DNA of 64,000 bases from Kingdonia uniflora (Eukaryota > Streptophyta > Magnoliopsida > Ranunculales > Circaeasteraceae), in contig JACGCM010001796.1 of assembly GCA_014058105.1 (NCBI GenBank), positions 186,001 through 250,000 on the forward strand, read 5' to 3'. Position numbers and translations under genes: made by a program. The first letter of the stretch is position 1. Every line of letters starts with the position of its first letter. Positions 1 to 11,690 of this stretch are shown here, piece by piece. The notes below the pieces were generated by a model, which saw only the letters and a list, made by a program, of their open reading frames with translations, was not told where the DNA came from and ran no database searches.

Positions 1-1117
1 TAACTCAGTTTGTTCTTCCCTTTGATCGAGCACGGTATATGGCAGCAACAGTAACTCAGTCTGTTCTTCCCTTTGATTGAGCAATAACACGGTATATGGC
101 AGCAACCAAAAAGAGCAGCAGTAACTCAATTTTTGTTACCGCAGCAGCAGTCAGTTTCAGGCAGGTTTCGTTTACAACAGCAACAGGAAAAAACTAACAC
201 CGCAGCAGCAGTCGTTAGCAACAGCAACAGAAGGAACTAACACCGCAGCAGCAGTAAGAGATAGTGAACTCCGGTAACGTAACACCGCAGCAGCAAGAAA
301 GAACTAATACCGGACACCGGTACAGCGCCTACAACAAGGGAGAGAGGTTGTGATTGCTCGAGGCATGGGTCGCACTCTCTTTGAAGAGTATTTCGACCTA
401 CCTCGGGTAAGGTAACGAAGGTCTGATCTCTTTCCAGGATACAACGAGCGTACGTATACAGTAGACTTCAGTTGCCCCTGAAGTCTACGTAAGAATGAAG
501 TATGCACCACAGGTAAACCGTACAAGAGAGAGAGAGAGAAGAGTTGTGTTGTTACTGTGTTATTTTTGAAGGTGGTGAGGAGTTGTTTTTATAGAGAGAG
601 TTTGCCCAACGGCCCTCTCTTTATTCAAACGTGTGGGACGTGTCCCTGAGGATTAGGTCTCCTCAAGAGGTGGAGAGAACAAAGTGAAGACCAAGACTTA
701 AAGAATAAACCAAACCCAAGCCCAATGATCTTTTTGTTAAAAAGATTATGGATACCCAAGCCCAAAGGCCCCCAAGGCCCCCAAGGCCTCCAGAGCCAGA
801 AGAGCCAATTGCCCAATCCCAATCCCAATTCCAAGTCCGAGCCCGAGCCGGCCCGGCCTACCGGGCCGCCTGAGAGAGGTCCAAGTGTGTATAGAGTATA
901 AAATCCTCTCACACACTCACACAACTATACACTCTCTCTATGTCACATGTTACACACATGTCACATGGGTACTACCTTATATGTTTAGTTCCTCTATTGT
1001 TTATAAACAATGTGGGACTAAACTTTAGGCTATAGTATAGGAGTCACATAAAATAGATGACCAAGAGGTCATGGGTTCAAGGCTCAAAAGAGGTATAAGT
1101 TTTGAAAAATTCCAACA
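1..1117 (-). repeat. 3' LTR of copia-1 (cut by window start)
   Basis: Direct repeat of 5746-6799, with base 1 matching 5746, so the LTR begins outside the window. The inner end at 1117 is ...CCAACA on the plus strand (TGTTGG on the element strand), directly followed by a polypurine tract. It holds GCAGCAGCAG-rich stretches, a TATA-like sequence near 895-900 and several length differences from its partner: about 66 extra bases near 614-680 and short CCCAAGGCC-type duplications near 765-830. The short open frames in it are chance. Confidence 0.93.
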
Positions 1118-1134
1118 ATCCCCCACTTTTAAAA
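1118..1134 (-). promoter_or_regulatory. Polypurine tract of copia-1
   Basis: On the minus strand this reads AAAAGTGGGGGAT immediately before the LTR start TGTTGG. It is the expected site of plus-strand DNA priming in reverse transcription and fixes the element as minus-strand oriented. Confidence 0.85.
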
Positions 1135-1760
1135 ACTTCTGAAAAATGATAGATGAATGAAAAGAGAAACGAGAGTACGGTTTCGATTATAGAGTTGTAC
1201 TTAAGTGAAGGTGTCCTTAGACTTGAACCTTTACGTAGTAGACAATCTTCAACGTATAAGAATAATAAGTGAACAGAGTCTTGAACTCATTATTCGCTTT
1301 TATACAGTGAGGAAAACTACATACAACCCTACCATGTGCAATATCTAAATGCCAGCACTTTTCGGCCATGTGCTTAATCCCAGTATAGGTGAAGGCTTTA
1401 GAGAAGTTAGCCTAATTTCTCATAGGAAGCGGCCGCACTTCCACAATCACCTTGGTGAATCTATGAAGAGTGTTCTTGTAGCTAGACACCCCACTCAAAT
1501 AAATGAGATATAGAACTCAGCCTAACATTCGCTTCAAGATATCATGCATATTTACATTTATGTACTGCGAGTTGAACTCTGGAGTGACAAGCTCCTTATT
1601 TGCATGATTCTATATCACAGTGATTTGTTTTCCCCATTGAACCTATTTCTTGGGATTTCCAGTCATTTAGGTTGGGTTCCCACCACTTGTGATTCAATAA
1701 CAGGCTTTAGCCCCATCCCTAAGGATGTGCTCCACACTTTGTCACGAGACAATCCTTTCG
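1135..1760 (-). other. copia-1 region between pol stop and polypurine tract
   Basis: It includes the original last ~30 codons of pol (about 1667-1760), now out of frame, followed by roughly 530 bases of noncoding sequence. The same sequence, more diverged, follows pol in the related copy at 12390-12990. I see no other gene. Confidence 0.7.
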
Positions 1761-4700
1761 TCAAAGGATCTGCCAAGTTGTTTTCGATCTTACAAAATCC
1801 ACTGTAACAGTACTAGATGTGAGGTAACCTCTCATCGTACTGTGTTTGCGACGTATCGCTAACTTCTTACCATTATAATAATTGTTTTGTACTCTGGCTA
1901 TCGCAGCAGTACTATCTGAGTGGATCAGTATCGGTGGTATAGGCCTACTCCATAAAGGAATATAAGACAAGAGGTCTTTCAACCAACTTGCCTCCTCACT
2001 AGCTGCAGCTAGTGCTACTAACTCAGACTCCATAGTCGACTGAGCTAGAATCGTTTGTTTCTTGGATCTCCAAGAAATCGCCCCTCCAGCTATACTAAAC
2101 ACGTATCCGCTGGTGGCTTTGGAATCATCCGAAAATGAGTTCCAATCTGCATCGCTAAATCCATCAAGGACCGCGGGAAACTTCTGATAGTGTAAACCCA
2201 AGTTCATGGTTTTTTTCAGGTACCGCATAACTCTATCAATGGCACCCCAGTGCGCCAAACTTGGTTTACTCGTAAATCTACATAGAACCCCTACAGCATA
2301 AGCTATATCAGGTCTAGTACAGTCCGTAGCGTAGCGAAGGCTTCCAATAATACTTGCGTATTCTTTCTGTCTAACTGCCTCTCCCAAGTTCTTTAAAAGT
2401 TTAACTTGTGGATCACAAGGAGTACACGCAGGTCTACGGTCAAAATATTTGTACTTCTTTAAGATCTTCTCAATATAATGAGATTGATCAAGAGTAATAC
2501 CAGTGTCTGTGCGTGTGATCTTCATGCCTAAAATTACACTAGCCTTGCCTAGGTCCTTCATATCAAAATTATTGTTAAGCATGTTTTTGGTCTCTAAAAT
2601 AATGTCAAGTGTAGAACCAAAAATAAGTAGATCGTCAACGTAAAGACATATCATAATACAACTTTCACCAGATACTTTATAATATAGACATTTATCAACA
2701 ACGTTAATCTTAAAACCATTTAAAAGAAGTAATTGGTCGATTTTATCATGCCACTGTTTTGGAGCTTGCTTTAGACCGTATAAGGTCTTGTTCAGCTTGC
2801 AGACTTTGTGTTCCTCACCAGGTACCACAAAGCCTTCAGGCTGATCCATATATAATTCCTCTTCAAGCTCTCCATTTAAAAATGCGGTTTTTACATCCAT
2901 TTGGTGAATTAACAAATTGTGCACGGCAGCAACGGCTAATAATACTCTAATGGTAGTCACACGAGTAACTGGGGAATATGTGTCGAAGAAATCAATGTTT
3001 TCTTTTTGCACATATCCCTTTGCTACAAGTCTTGCCTTATATTTATCTATAGTACCATCTGGTTTAAGTTTTCTCTTTAATATCCATTTACACCCAATAG
3101 AGCGACTACCAGGAGGTAAGTTAACTAAATCCCAAGTTTCATTTGTAGTAAGAGAATCCATTTCATCATCAATGGCCTCTTGCCACAAATCAGCATCACC
3201 TGAGGTTAACGCTTCTCTAATAGTATTGGGGTCCGATTCTAAGGTATTTACAACAAAATCGTTACCAAAATCTTTTGCAATCTTTAAACGTTTACCTCTA
3301 CGAAGTTCTGGGTCTGTATCATGAAAATCAACAGCTCTAGGAACGTTTACTTGAGGTACATTAGGGGTCGAAGACGTAGAAGGTTGAGAACCCCCACTAC
3401 TACCCCCACTGTCCCTCAGTAAGTAGGGAAACTTGTCCTCATAGAAATCAACATCTAGTGATTCAATTATTATATTATCCTTAATATCAAGAAACCTATA
3501 GGCTTTACTGTTTATAGCATAACCAATGAAAATGCATTCTAAAGCTCTACTGGCTAGTTTGGTCCGTTTAGGATCAGGTTTACGAACATAGGCTAAACAT
3601 CCCCAAACCTTAAAATAGCTAACATTAGGTTTTCTTTTTCTCCAAATTTCATAAGGTGATAATTCAGATGTGATATGAGGAATACGGTTTAAAACATGGG
3701 ATACAGATAATAATGCTTCACCCCATAAAGATTTGGGTGATCCAGAACTAAGTAACATAGCAACTATTAGCTCAGTATACGTTCTATTTTTACGTTCAGC
3801 TTTACCGTTAGATTCTGGAGAATAAGGAGCAGTTGTTTCATGTATAATCCCTAAGGATTCATACAAGTTTTGAAATTCATGTGAATCATATTCTGTGCCT
3901 CTATCACTACGAAATCTTTTAATGTGTCTATCAAACTGATTTTTCACTTCGGTTACATATGTCCTAAACATATCTATAGCATCACTTTTGTGACGCATCA
4001 GATAAACTTGAGTATAGTTTGAATGATCATCTATAAAAGTTATAAAATATCTTTTACCATTTCGAGTTAATGTACCGTCCATTTCGCATATGTCCGAGTG
4101 TACTAAATCTAAAAGTTGTGTTTCCCTTACAACACTTTTATGTGAGGTTTTAGTAATCTTAGCTTGACTACAAGATTGACATTTATTAAAATCATTTAAA
4201 TCTACTTTAGGGATCATACCAAGTTTACTCATATTGTGTACTAATTTCTTATTAACATGACACAGTCTAGAGTGCCAAATATTAAAAGAAGACAATAAGT
4301 AAGCAGAAGCAGATTTATTCATTTCAATACTCATTTTGAACATTCCATTACAAGCAAAACCCTTTCCCACAAAAATCCCACCCTTAGTCAAAATGTACTG
4401 ATCTGAGCCAATAGTTTGCTGAAATCCTGCCTTGTTGAGAAGATAGCCAGAAACAAGATTCTTCCTCATTTCAGGAGTGTGCATCACATCCTTCAGAGTC
4501 ACTGTCCTTCCAGAGGTAAATACCAGTTCAACATCTCCAGTGCCTAGCACTTTGGTGCAATGGGAATCCCCAAGTAGCACCTTCTGGTCTTCAGTTTCCT
4601 TATAGGTCTTGAACCAATTGCGTTCATAGCATACATGCCTAGAAGCGCCCGAATCAGCCCACCACCCGTCGGTTCCACCGACCATGTTGATCTCCGTGAT

Positions 4701-5648
4701 CATAGCCACTAAGGGCTCTTCGGTAACGTTGGCCTGAGCAACAGGTTTTCGGTTCCGGCAGTTTCTAGATATGTGTCCAGGCTTGTTACAGTTGAAACAC
4801 ACAATAGAAACTGTTCCGTTATATGGTGGGGCTTTTTGGTTCGTTCCCTTATTAGGATTCTGGTGTCCATTTTTCTGACGGTTATTCGGATTACCACCGT
4901 TAAGACGGTTGTTCCGATTACCGCCATTCTTAGCCTTGAAAGGTTTCCCTTTAGGTTTCAGATGGACCTTCCCTTTGGCTTGAACCAAAAGGATTTCCTC
5001 TTTCAGGTCTTGTTTTCTAGATTCTTCTTCAACCCTAAGACGAGTAATCAAGTTCTCCATGGTAAGTTCCTTTGACTTGTGTCGCAGGATATTTTTATAG
5101 TCTTTCCAATTAGGCGGTAATTTGTCAATCATCACGGCAACTTGAAATTGTTCATCAAGAGGTATCCCTTCGGACACGATCTCATGTGCAATTCGTTGCA
5201 ACTCATGTGATTGGGAAATTACTGGCTTATCGTCGACCATAGTGAACTTGAGATATCGGCTTACGGCAAACTTTTTAGAGCCTGCCTCTTCCGTATCATA
5301 CTTCCTCTGTAATGCATCCCAAACGGCTTTCGCAGTTTCGGACTGTAGATAGTAATCGTACAGTTCGTCTGCTAGACCGTTCAAGATGAAATTACTGCAT
5401 TTGAAGTCAGCCTCAGTCCAGTTCGAAATTGATTCTAAGGTTTTGTCATATTCGTTTGTAATCAGGTCAGGGTCTATTGCAGGTACGGGAACAGGAGGTT
5501 CAACAGGGCATTCTTGTTCCAGAACATACGCCACTTCCTTAGGTGTGAGATAGAAGAACATTTTGTTCTTCCACCTCTTGAAGTTGAGACCATCAAACCT
5601 AGAGGGTTTGTTGGAATCAAACTTCAGCACTTCTGAGGAAAGAGCCAT
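1761..5648 (-). CDS. Ty1/copia gag-pol polyprotein, late frameshift
   Basis: This is a retrotransposon polyprotein of about 1295 residues in one frame. I chose the ATG at 5648 (MALSSEV) because the frame upstream of it has no ATG. Order of domains: UBN2-type gag; a CX2CX4HX4C zinc knuckle at residues 284-297; aspartic protease DSGASRH near 332; GAG-pre-integrase; integrase with acidic residues near D519, D582 and E618; reverse transcriptase with YVDD at 1003-1006; and RNase H. Order protease-integrase-RT is diagnostic of Ty1/copia. Compared with the related copy at 12286-12391, one base is missing near 1784, so the frame ends early at 1761 and about 30 C-terminal residues, past RNase H, are lost. 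All the catalytic motifs I can recognise are present. It lies between two similar LTRs, so it is a young insertion. Whether the frameshift abolishes activity is not known. Confidence 0.93.
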   Translation of the reverse strand: MALSSEVLKFDSNKPSRFDGLNFKRWKNKMFFYLTPKEVAYVLEQECPVEPPVPVPAIDPDLITNEYDKTLESISNWTEADFKCSNFILNGLADELYDYYLQSETAKAVWDALQRKYDTEEAGSKKFAVSRYLKFTMVDDKPVISQSHELQRIAHEIVSEGIPLDEQFQVAVMIDKLPPNWKDYKNILRHKSKELTMENLITRLRVEEESRKQDLKEEILLVQAKGKVHLKPKGKPFKAKNGGNRNNRLNGGNPNNRQKNGHQNPNKGTNQKAPPYNGTVSIVCFNCNKPGHISRNCRNRKPVAQANVTEEPLVAMITEINMVGGTDGWWADSGASRHVCYERNWFKTYKETEDQKVLLGDSHCTKVLGTGDVELVFTSGRTVTLKDVMHTPEMRKNLVSGYLLNKAGFQQTIGSDQYILTKGGIFVGKGFACNGMFKMSIEMNKSASAYLLSSFNIWHSRLCHVNKKLVHNMSKLGMIPKVDLNDFNKCQSCSQAKITKTSHKSVVRETQLLDLVHSDICEMDGTLTRNGKRYFITFIDDHSNYTQVYLMRHKSDAIDMFRTYVTEVKNQFDRHIKRFRSDRGTEYDSHEFQNLYESLGIIHETTAPYSPESNGKAERKNRTYTELIVAMLLSSGSPKSLWGEALLSVSHVLNRIPHITSELSPYEIWRKRKPNVSYFKVWGCLAYVRKPDPKRTKLASRALECIFIGYAINSKAYRFLDIKDNIIIESLDVDFYEDKFPYLLRDSGGSSGGSQPSTSSTPNVPQVNVPRAVDFHDTDPELRRGKRLKIAKDFGNDFVVNTLESDPNTIREALTSGDADLWQEAIDDEMDSLTTNETWDLVNLPPGSRSIGCKWILKRKLKPDGTIDKYKARLVAKGYVQKENIDFFDTYSPVTRVTTIRVLLAVAAVHNLLIHQMDVKTAFLNGELEEELYMDQPEGFVVPGEEHKVCKLNKTLYGLKQAPKQWHDKIDQLLLLNGFKINVVDKCLYYKVSGESCIMICLYVDDLLIFGSTLDIILETKNMLNNNFDMKDLGKASVILGMKITRTDTGITLDQSHYIEKILKKYKYFDRRPACTPCDPQVKLLKNLGEAVRQKEYASIIGSLRYATDCTRPDIAYAVGVLCRFTSKPSLAHWGAIDRVMRYLKKTMNLGLHYQKFPAVLDGFSDADWNSFSDDSKATSGYVFSIAGGAISWRSKKQTILAQSTMESELVALAAASEEASWLKDLLSYIPLWSRPIPPILIHSDSTAAIARVQNNYYNGKKLAIRRKHSTMRGYLTSSTVTVDFVRSKTTWQIL

Positions 5649-5712
5649 ATTATAGGAAATTATACTCTTCAAAATTGTAAAATATTATGTATTAGGTAAA
5701 GTCTTATGAACC
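5649..5712 (-). other. copia-1 leader between 5' LTR and gag
   Basis: A short leader where the primer binding site should lie. Next to the inferred LTR edge the element strand reads GGTTCATAAGAC, which does not match the usual initiator-tRNA-Met sequence TGGTATCAGAGC. Either the LTR edge is a few bases off or another primer is used. Confidence 0.45.
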
Positions 5713-6799
5713 TGTAGCAACAACAACGTTTTCAGGCAACAACAGTAACTCAGTTTGTTCTTCCCTTTGATCGAGCACGGTATATGGCAGTAACAGTAAC
5801 TCAGTCTGTTCTTCCCTTTGATTGAGCAATAACACGGTATATGGCAGCAACCGAAAAGAGCAGCAGTAACTCAATTTTTGTTACCGCAGCAGCAGTCAGT
5901 TTCAGGCAGGTTTCGTTTACAACAGCAACAGGAAAAAACTAACACCGCAGCAGCAGTCGTTAGCAACAGCAACAGAAGGAACTAACACCACAGCAGCAGT
6001 TTCCGTTAGCAACAGCAACAGAAGGAACTAACACCGCAGCAGCAGTAAGAGATAGTGAACTCCGGTAACGTAACACCGCAGCAGCAAGAAAGAACTAATA
6101 CCGGACACCGGTACAGCGCCTACAACAAGGGAGAAAGGTTGTGATTGCTCGAGGCGTGGGTCGCACTCTCTTTGAAGAGTATTTCGACCTACCTCGGGTA
6201 AGGTAACGAAGGTCTGATCTCTTTCCAGGATACAACGAGCGTACGTATACAGTAGACTTCAGTTACCCCGGAAGTCTACGTAAGAATGAAGTATGCACCA
6301 CAGGTAAACCGTACAAGAGAGAGAGAGAGAAGAGTTGTGTTGTTACTGTGTTATTTTTGAAGGTGGTGAGGAGTTGTTTTTATAGAGAGAGTTTGCCCAA
6401 CGGAACAAAGTGAAGACCAAGACCAAACCCAAGCCCAATGATCTTTTTGTTAAAAAGATTATGGATACCCAAGCCCAAAGGACCCAAGGCCCCCAGAGCC
6501 AATTGCCCAATCCCAAGTCCGAGCCCGAGCCGGACCGGCCTACCGGGCCGCCTGAGAGAGGTCCAAGTGTGTATAGAGTATAAAATCCTCTCACACACTC
6601 ACACAACTATACACTCTCTCTATGTCACATGTTACACACATGTCACATGGGTACTACCTTATATGTTTAGTTCCTCTATTGTTTATAAACAATGTGGGAC
6701 TAAGCTTTAGGCTATAGTATAGGAGTCACATAAAATAGATGACCAAGAGGTCATGGGTTCAAGGCTCAAAAGAGGTATAAGTTTTGAAAAATTCCAACA
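5713..6799 (-). repeat. 5' LTR of copia-1
   Basis: Partner of the 1-1117 LTR, about 1087 bases, TG...CA on the plus strand. The outer edge is sharp at 6799, where ...CCAACA is followed by unrelated GGAATTG. It carries one extra copy of a ~45-base GCAGCAGCAG/GGAACTAACACC unit (about 5996-6040) and lacks the extra bases of the other LTR. The matching target-site duplication lies outside the window, so it cannot be checked. Confidence 0.9.
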
Positions 6800-7160
6800 G
6801 GAATTGATGGTGAGTGAGCCAGGATGCCTCTAGTTATAAAAAAATAAAATAAAAAATCAACCAAATGAGAGATTGGTAACTATTCAAATAGTCAACTCTG
6901 TCTTGTGAGATTGCCCACGCGATCGGGCCAATGTTATTCACGTTGTACTCGGGCGTGAGTAGCTTTGCATAAGTGCCCATAAATTGTTACTATTCAAATA
7001 GTCATTTGCAAGGTCATCTACCAATTTAATTTATGTTTTATTCTTGTGGCTATAATAACCTCTTTAATGCATGAGTGAAAAACATTGCTCAAAACTCTGC
7101 TTTTGAACCAATCAAAAAACTCGTTAACATCGATCTTTCGCTCACTCGTTTGCTCACTCC
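6800..7160. other. Noncoding, nothing recognised
   Basis: No coding frame or clear repeat structure. A repeated short phrase, CTATTCAAATAGTCA, occurs twice (about 6882 and 6990). Confidence 0.4.
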
Positions 7161-7283
7161 CTGAGTGAGAGTCACGAGGGAGGCGAACAGAGAAGTGTCG
7201 TTGAAGAAGAAGATTGCGTCATAATACACAATCTTCTTCTTCAACAACACTTCTCTGTTCTCCTCCCTGGTGACACTCACTCA
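7161..7283. repeat. Long near-perfect hairpin (foldback)
   Basis: Arms of about 55 bases, 7161-7216 and 7229-7283, pair with few mismatches around a 12-base loop. The innermost arm is the perfect GAAGAAGAAGATTG and its complement. It could be a small foldback element or a hairpin RNA source; nothing in the flanks decides this. Confidence 0.75.
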
Positions 7284-7329
7284 AAGAGAGAGGGAGAGGG
7301 TGCCCGGGTTGTAAGATTAATCAAGGTAA

Positions 7330-7733
7330 GAGTATATGCAGTAGCTAGGTGAAGGATGACATAGCGAGGAGAGAGAGTGAATTCACCATCTTTTCTCTCC
7401 GATCCACCCACAAACAGCTAGGTGGATTAGCCTATGTGGCAACCCAAAATCTATACCACCTCAAGGTGGATTTTTACTTTATTGATGCCCCGCACTTCTG
7501 AACTGCGGGGCATCAAAAACCAATTATATAATGATACTTGTCAAGATTTTAGTAGCTCTCGTGCCTCTCACTTTTGAATTGCGGGGCATAAAAGCTAATT
7601 ATTAAATCAAAGCAATCTTGACACGTGGCTAGATCTCAGACGTTGGTTGTCCTGCGCAATTATGAACTGCGGTGAGTAGTATTCAACTTGTTTGATTCAT
7701 TTGAATTCACCGACCCTATTGTTGCATATGCTC
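7330..7733. mobile_element. Tourist-like MITE a (PIF/Harbinger type)
   Basis: Terminal inverted repeats begin GAGTATATGCAG and, on the other strand, GAGCATATGCAAC. The element is flanked on both sides by TAA, the 3-base target duplication expected for PIF/Harbinger elements. About 404 bases with no coding capacity. Inside is a 13-base-arm hairpin at 7482-7516 (TTGATGCCCCGCA) and a diverged second copy of one arm near 7562-7590. Confidence 0.7.
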
Positions 7734-7941
7734 TAAGGAGACCAAAACTGGGATTCCTTATAAGGAGTTTATATTGACGTTTACGATCACATTATGTACC
7801 GGTAAGCGTTCTCTTAGCTATTTACGCCGAAAAATGACTTATTCAGAGATTTTGTTTTTTGTTTGTTGCCGAGCCAATGATTGTTACAGGGAACTTGTTG
7901 TTTCTTGTCGTTGCCCGAAGAAATGGCCGGTTATGGTGTTA

Positions 7942-8050
7942 GAACATATGCAGCAGCCAAGTGGATTCACCTAAATACTGATTGACCACGAAATCTCACA
8001 GCAGTTTTGAACTGGTATCCCGTACACCCACCTAGCTGCTACAAATGCTC
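7942..8050. mobile_element. Tourist-like MITE b
   Basis: Termini GAACATATGCAGCAGCCAAG and, reversed, GAGCATTTGTAGCAGC match the MITE at 7330. Both flanks are TTA, a TWA target duplication. Only 109 bases long, so probably an internally deleted copy. Confidence 0.65.
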
Positions 8051-8359
8051 TTAAGGCAAATACGTCACCAGAGTTTGGGTGTAGGTTTGAATTGCGACCT
8101 TTCCTGTTCCCCGCACAGGGGTGAAGCTAGTAAGAGCTGAGTGCGGGTCACCTCATGACTTATAATCTCTCACTATAGAAATGTTTTGATGTTGAGCATC
8201 TAATGTATTTGTGTATTACAATAACATATACTGTATAGAAATAGCTTATGCATCCATAAATTTAAGCTCTTCAATGGAAGAGATCCAAAAATTTGGCAGT
8301 ATATCAACACATGGATCTAGAAAAGAAAGTGACATAATGTTTGATCTATCTCGATCTAC
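8051..8359. other. Noncoding flank of the PTGES2-like pseudogene
   Basis: The next exons of the neighbouring gene should lie here on the minus strand, but I found no sequence for the expected continuation after the third exon. Nothing else recognised. Confidence 0.4.
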
Positions 8360-9536
<1,177 letters not shown>

Positions 9537-9627
9537 TAAGGAGATAAGTAGCTAGACTCTGAGATCTTCTCATTATTACACCTTAAATAGCAGGGGACCA
9601 AAAATCTATTATTACAGGGAACCAAAA

Positions 9628-10529
9628 AACCTTTAAAGATTGCTAAGGATTTTGGTAATGATTATGTTGTACATACCTTAGAATCTGACCCCAACACTAT
9701 CAGGGAAGCGTTAACCTCAAGTGACGATGATTTGTGGCAAGAAGCTATTAATATGAAATGGATTCTCTTACTACAAATGAAACTTAGGATTTAGTTAACT
9801 TACCTCATGGTAGTCATTCTATTGGGTGTAAATGGATTTTAAAGAGAAAACTTAAACCAAATGGTATTATAGATAAATATAAGGCAAGACTTGTAGCGAA
9901 GGGATATGTGCAAAAGGAAAAATATTGATTTCTTCAGCACATATTCCCCAGTTACTCGTGTAACAACCATTAGAGTATTATTGGCCGTTACAGCCGTGCA
10001 CGATTTGATTATTCACCAAATGGATGTAAAAACTGCATTTTTAAATGGAGAGCTTGAAGATGAATTATATATGGATCAGCCTGAAGGCTTTGTGATACCT
10101 GGTGAGGAACACAAAGTCTGCAAGCTGAACAAGACCTTACACGATCTAAAGCAAGCTCCAAAACAGTAGCACGATAGGATCGACTAATTACTTCTTTCAA
10201 ATGGTTTTAAGATTAATGCTGTTGGTAAATGCTTATATTATAAAGTATCTGGTGAAAGTTGTATAATGATTTGTCTGTATGTTGACGATCTTCTATTTTT
10301 GGCTCTAACCTTGATATTATTTTAGAGACCAAAAGCATGCTTAATGATAACTTTGATATAAAGGACCTAGGCGAGACTAGTGTAATTTTAGGCATGAAAA
10401 TTACACACACACACACAGACACTGATATTAATATTACTCTTGATCAATCTCATTATATTGAGAAGATCTTGAAGAAGTATAAATATTTTGACCGTAGACC
10501 TACTTGTACTCTTTGTGATCTACAAGTTA
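9628..10529 (+). pseudogene. copia-2 pol fragment, RT part (before interruption)
   Basis: Coding remnants parallel copia-1 residues from just before RT (KIAKDFGND) through the RT (QMDVKTAFLNG and the YVDD region near 10280) to the stretch after RT. Several stops and frameshifts break it, for example near 9760, 9790, 9920 and 10165. It starts abruptly at 9628 with no gag, protease or integrase, so it is 5' truncated. The frame resumes at 11691 after an inserted solo LTR. Confidence 0.88.
10525..10529. repeat. Target-site duplication AGTTA (left)
   Basis: AGTTA at 10525-10529 is repeated at 11691-11695, directly either side of the TG...CA insertion. Confidence 0.85.
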
Positions 10530-11690
10530 TGAAAGTTTTGATTACTTGAGATTAACCGATTTCGATTAATTTAGGTCTAAATCAATAGGTCTGAATTCTT
10601 TTGAAGTAATATTCCAACCTTAACCTAGTTGAAATTGATTCGATTAACTAGTGTCAACAAACAATTGGAAATTAAGCACAAGACCAAAGAATTTTAACCC
10701 TGTGAGAAATCTTTCTCAGGAGAAAAATCTACAGGTCGCTGTCGAATCACCCGACAGCTAAACAATCCACTATTGAAAAGAAATTACAAGAATTCAATTA
10801 CATACAGACTCGATAAACACATCCCGTGGTTACCTTTCTTATAATTGAACTCCTCGCAATCAATTCCACATTCTCGCAACGCCTCTTCGTTCTCGCAATA
10901 CCTCGCTCCAATCTCTCGTTGAAGCTTTCAATCTTGAATCCCACAATTTGTTCAAATCATGATTTGGGTTTCTTGATCAATGATTGATTCAAGTTTGAGT
11001 TGTTAATTCTCTCTTGAATCTCACAAAGAAATCTCTCATCTCTCTAAAAATTCAAGCCCTCAAAAATAGGTTTTGGAAGAGATTAAGTATGAAAAAGGAA
11101 AGGATGCCTTTTATAAGAAAACTAAAAATCTGACCTCTGTTCGAATAGAAAAAAAATCTATTCGAATAGAATAATTATTATTCTAATACATCAAAAATGT
11201 ATTCGAACAAATAAAAGCCTGAGGCACTTTCTTCGAATAGAAAAAAGTCTATTCGTACAAAACAAGTTTTATTTGAATATAACAAAAATCTTTTCGAACA
11301 ACAAAGTTCCTAGAAAATGTATTCGAACAAAGAAATATTCTATTCGGACAGAACAAGTTTTATTCAAACAGAACCAAAATCCTATTCGAACAAATATTGT
11401 TCTGAGAGAAAATATTCGAATATATACTAAATTTTATTCAAACAGGGTCTTATTCGAACATAACAAAAGCCTGTTCGAACAAATACCTATTTTTCTCAAA
11501 AAAAATTTTTTTTACATACTTCGTAAAATGCTAAGGGATTGACATTTAGAGCAAGGAGATACAAACCCACTTACCTTCTCAGTGTCAGTCCAGCTATAGT
11601 CGCTCCATGTGTAATCTCTGACGACGAGTAACCAGGAGAAATACCTATTTTAGACACGGAATGAAACAAACTCGAAATATGGATATTTCA
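10530..11690. mobile_element. Solo LTR inserted in copia-2
   Basis: This 1161-base insertion starts TGAAAGTTTTG and ends GGATATTTCA, so its tips are TGAAA/TTTCA, and it is flanked by the 5-base duplication AGTTA. Removing it restores the copia-2 reading through CAAGTTAAAC, as in copia-1. No gag or pol is inside, so it is an LTR left after LTR-LTR recombination. The region 11140-11480 holds many TTCGAATAG/TTCGAACA units. The orientation of the parent element is not known. Confidence 0.87.

Noticed and set aside
625..924. Open frame of about 100 codons in the copia-1 LTR, also at 6343-6606
   Set aside because: Low-complexity, present in both LTRs with different indels, no protein likeness; it is a by-product of the LTR sequence.
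2917..3324. 135-codon plus-strand frame
   Set aside because: Lies entirely antisense to the copia-1 gag-pol frame and has no protein likeness of its own.
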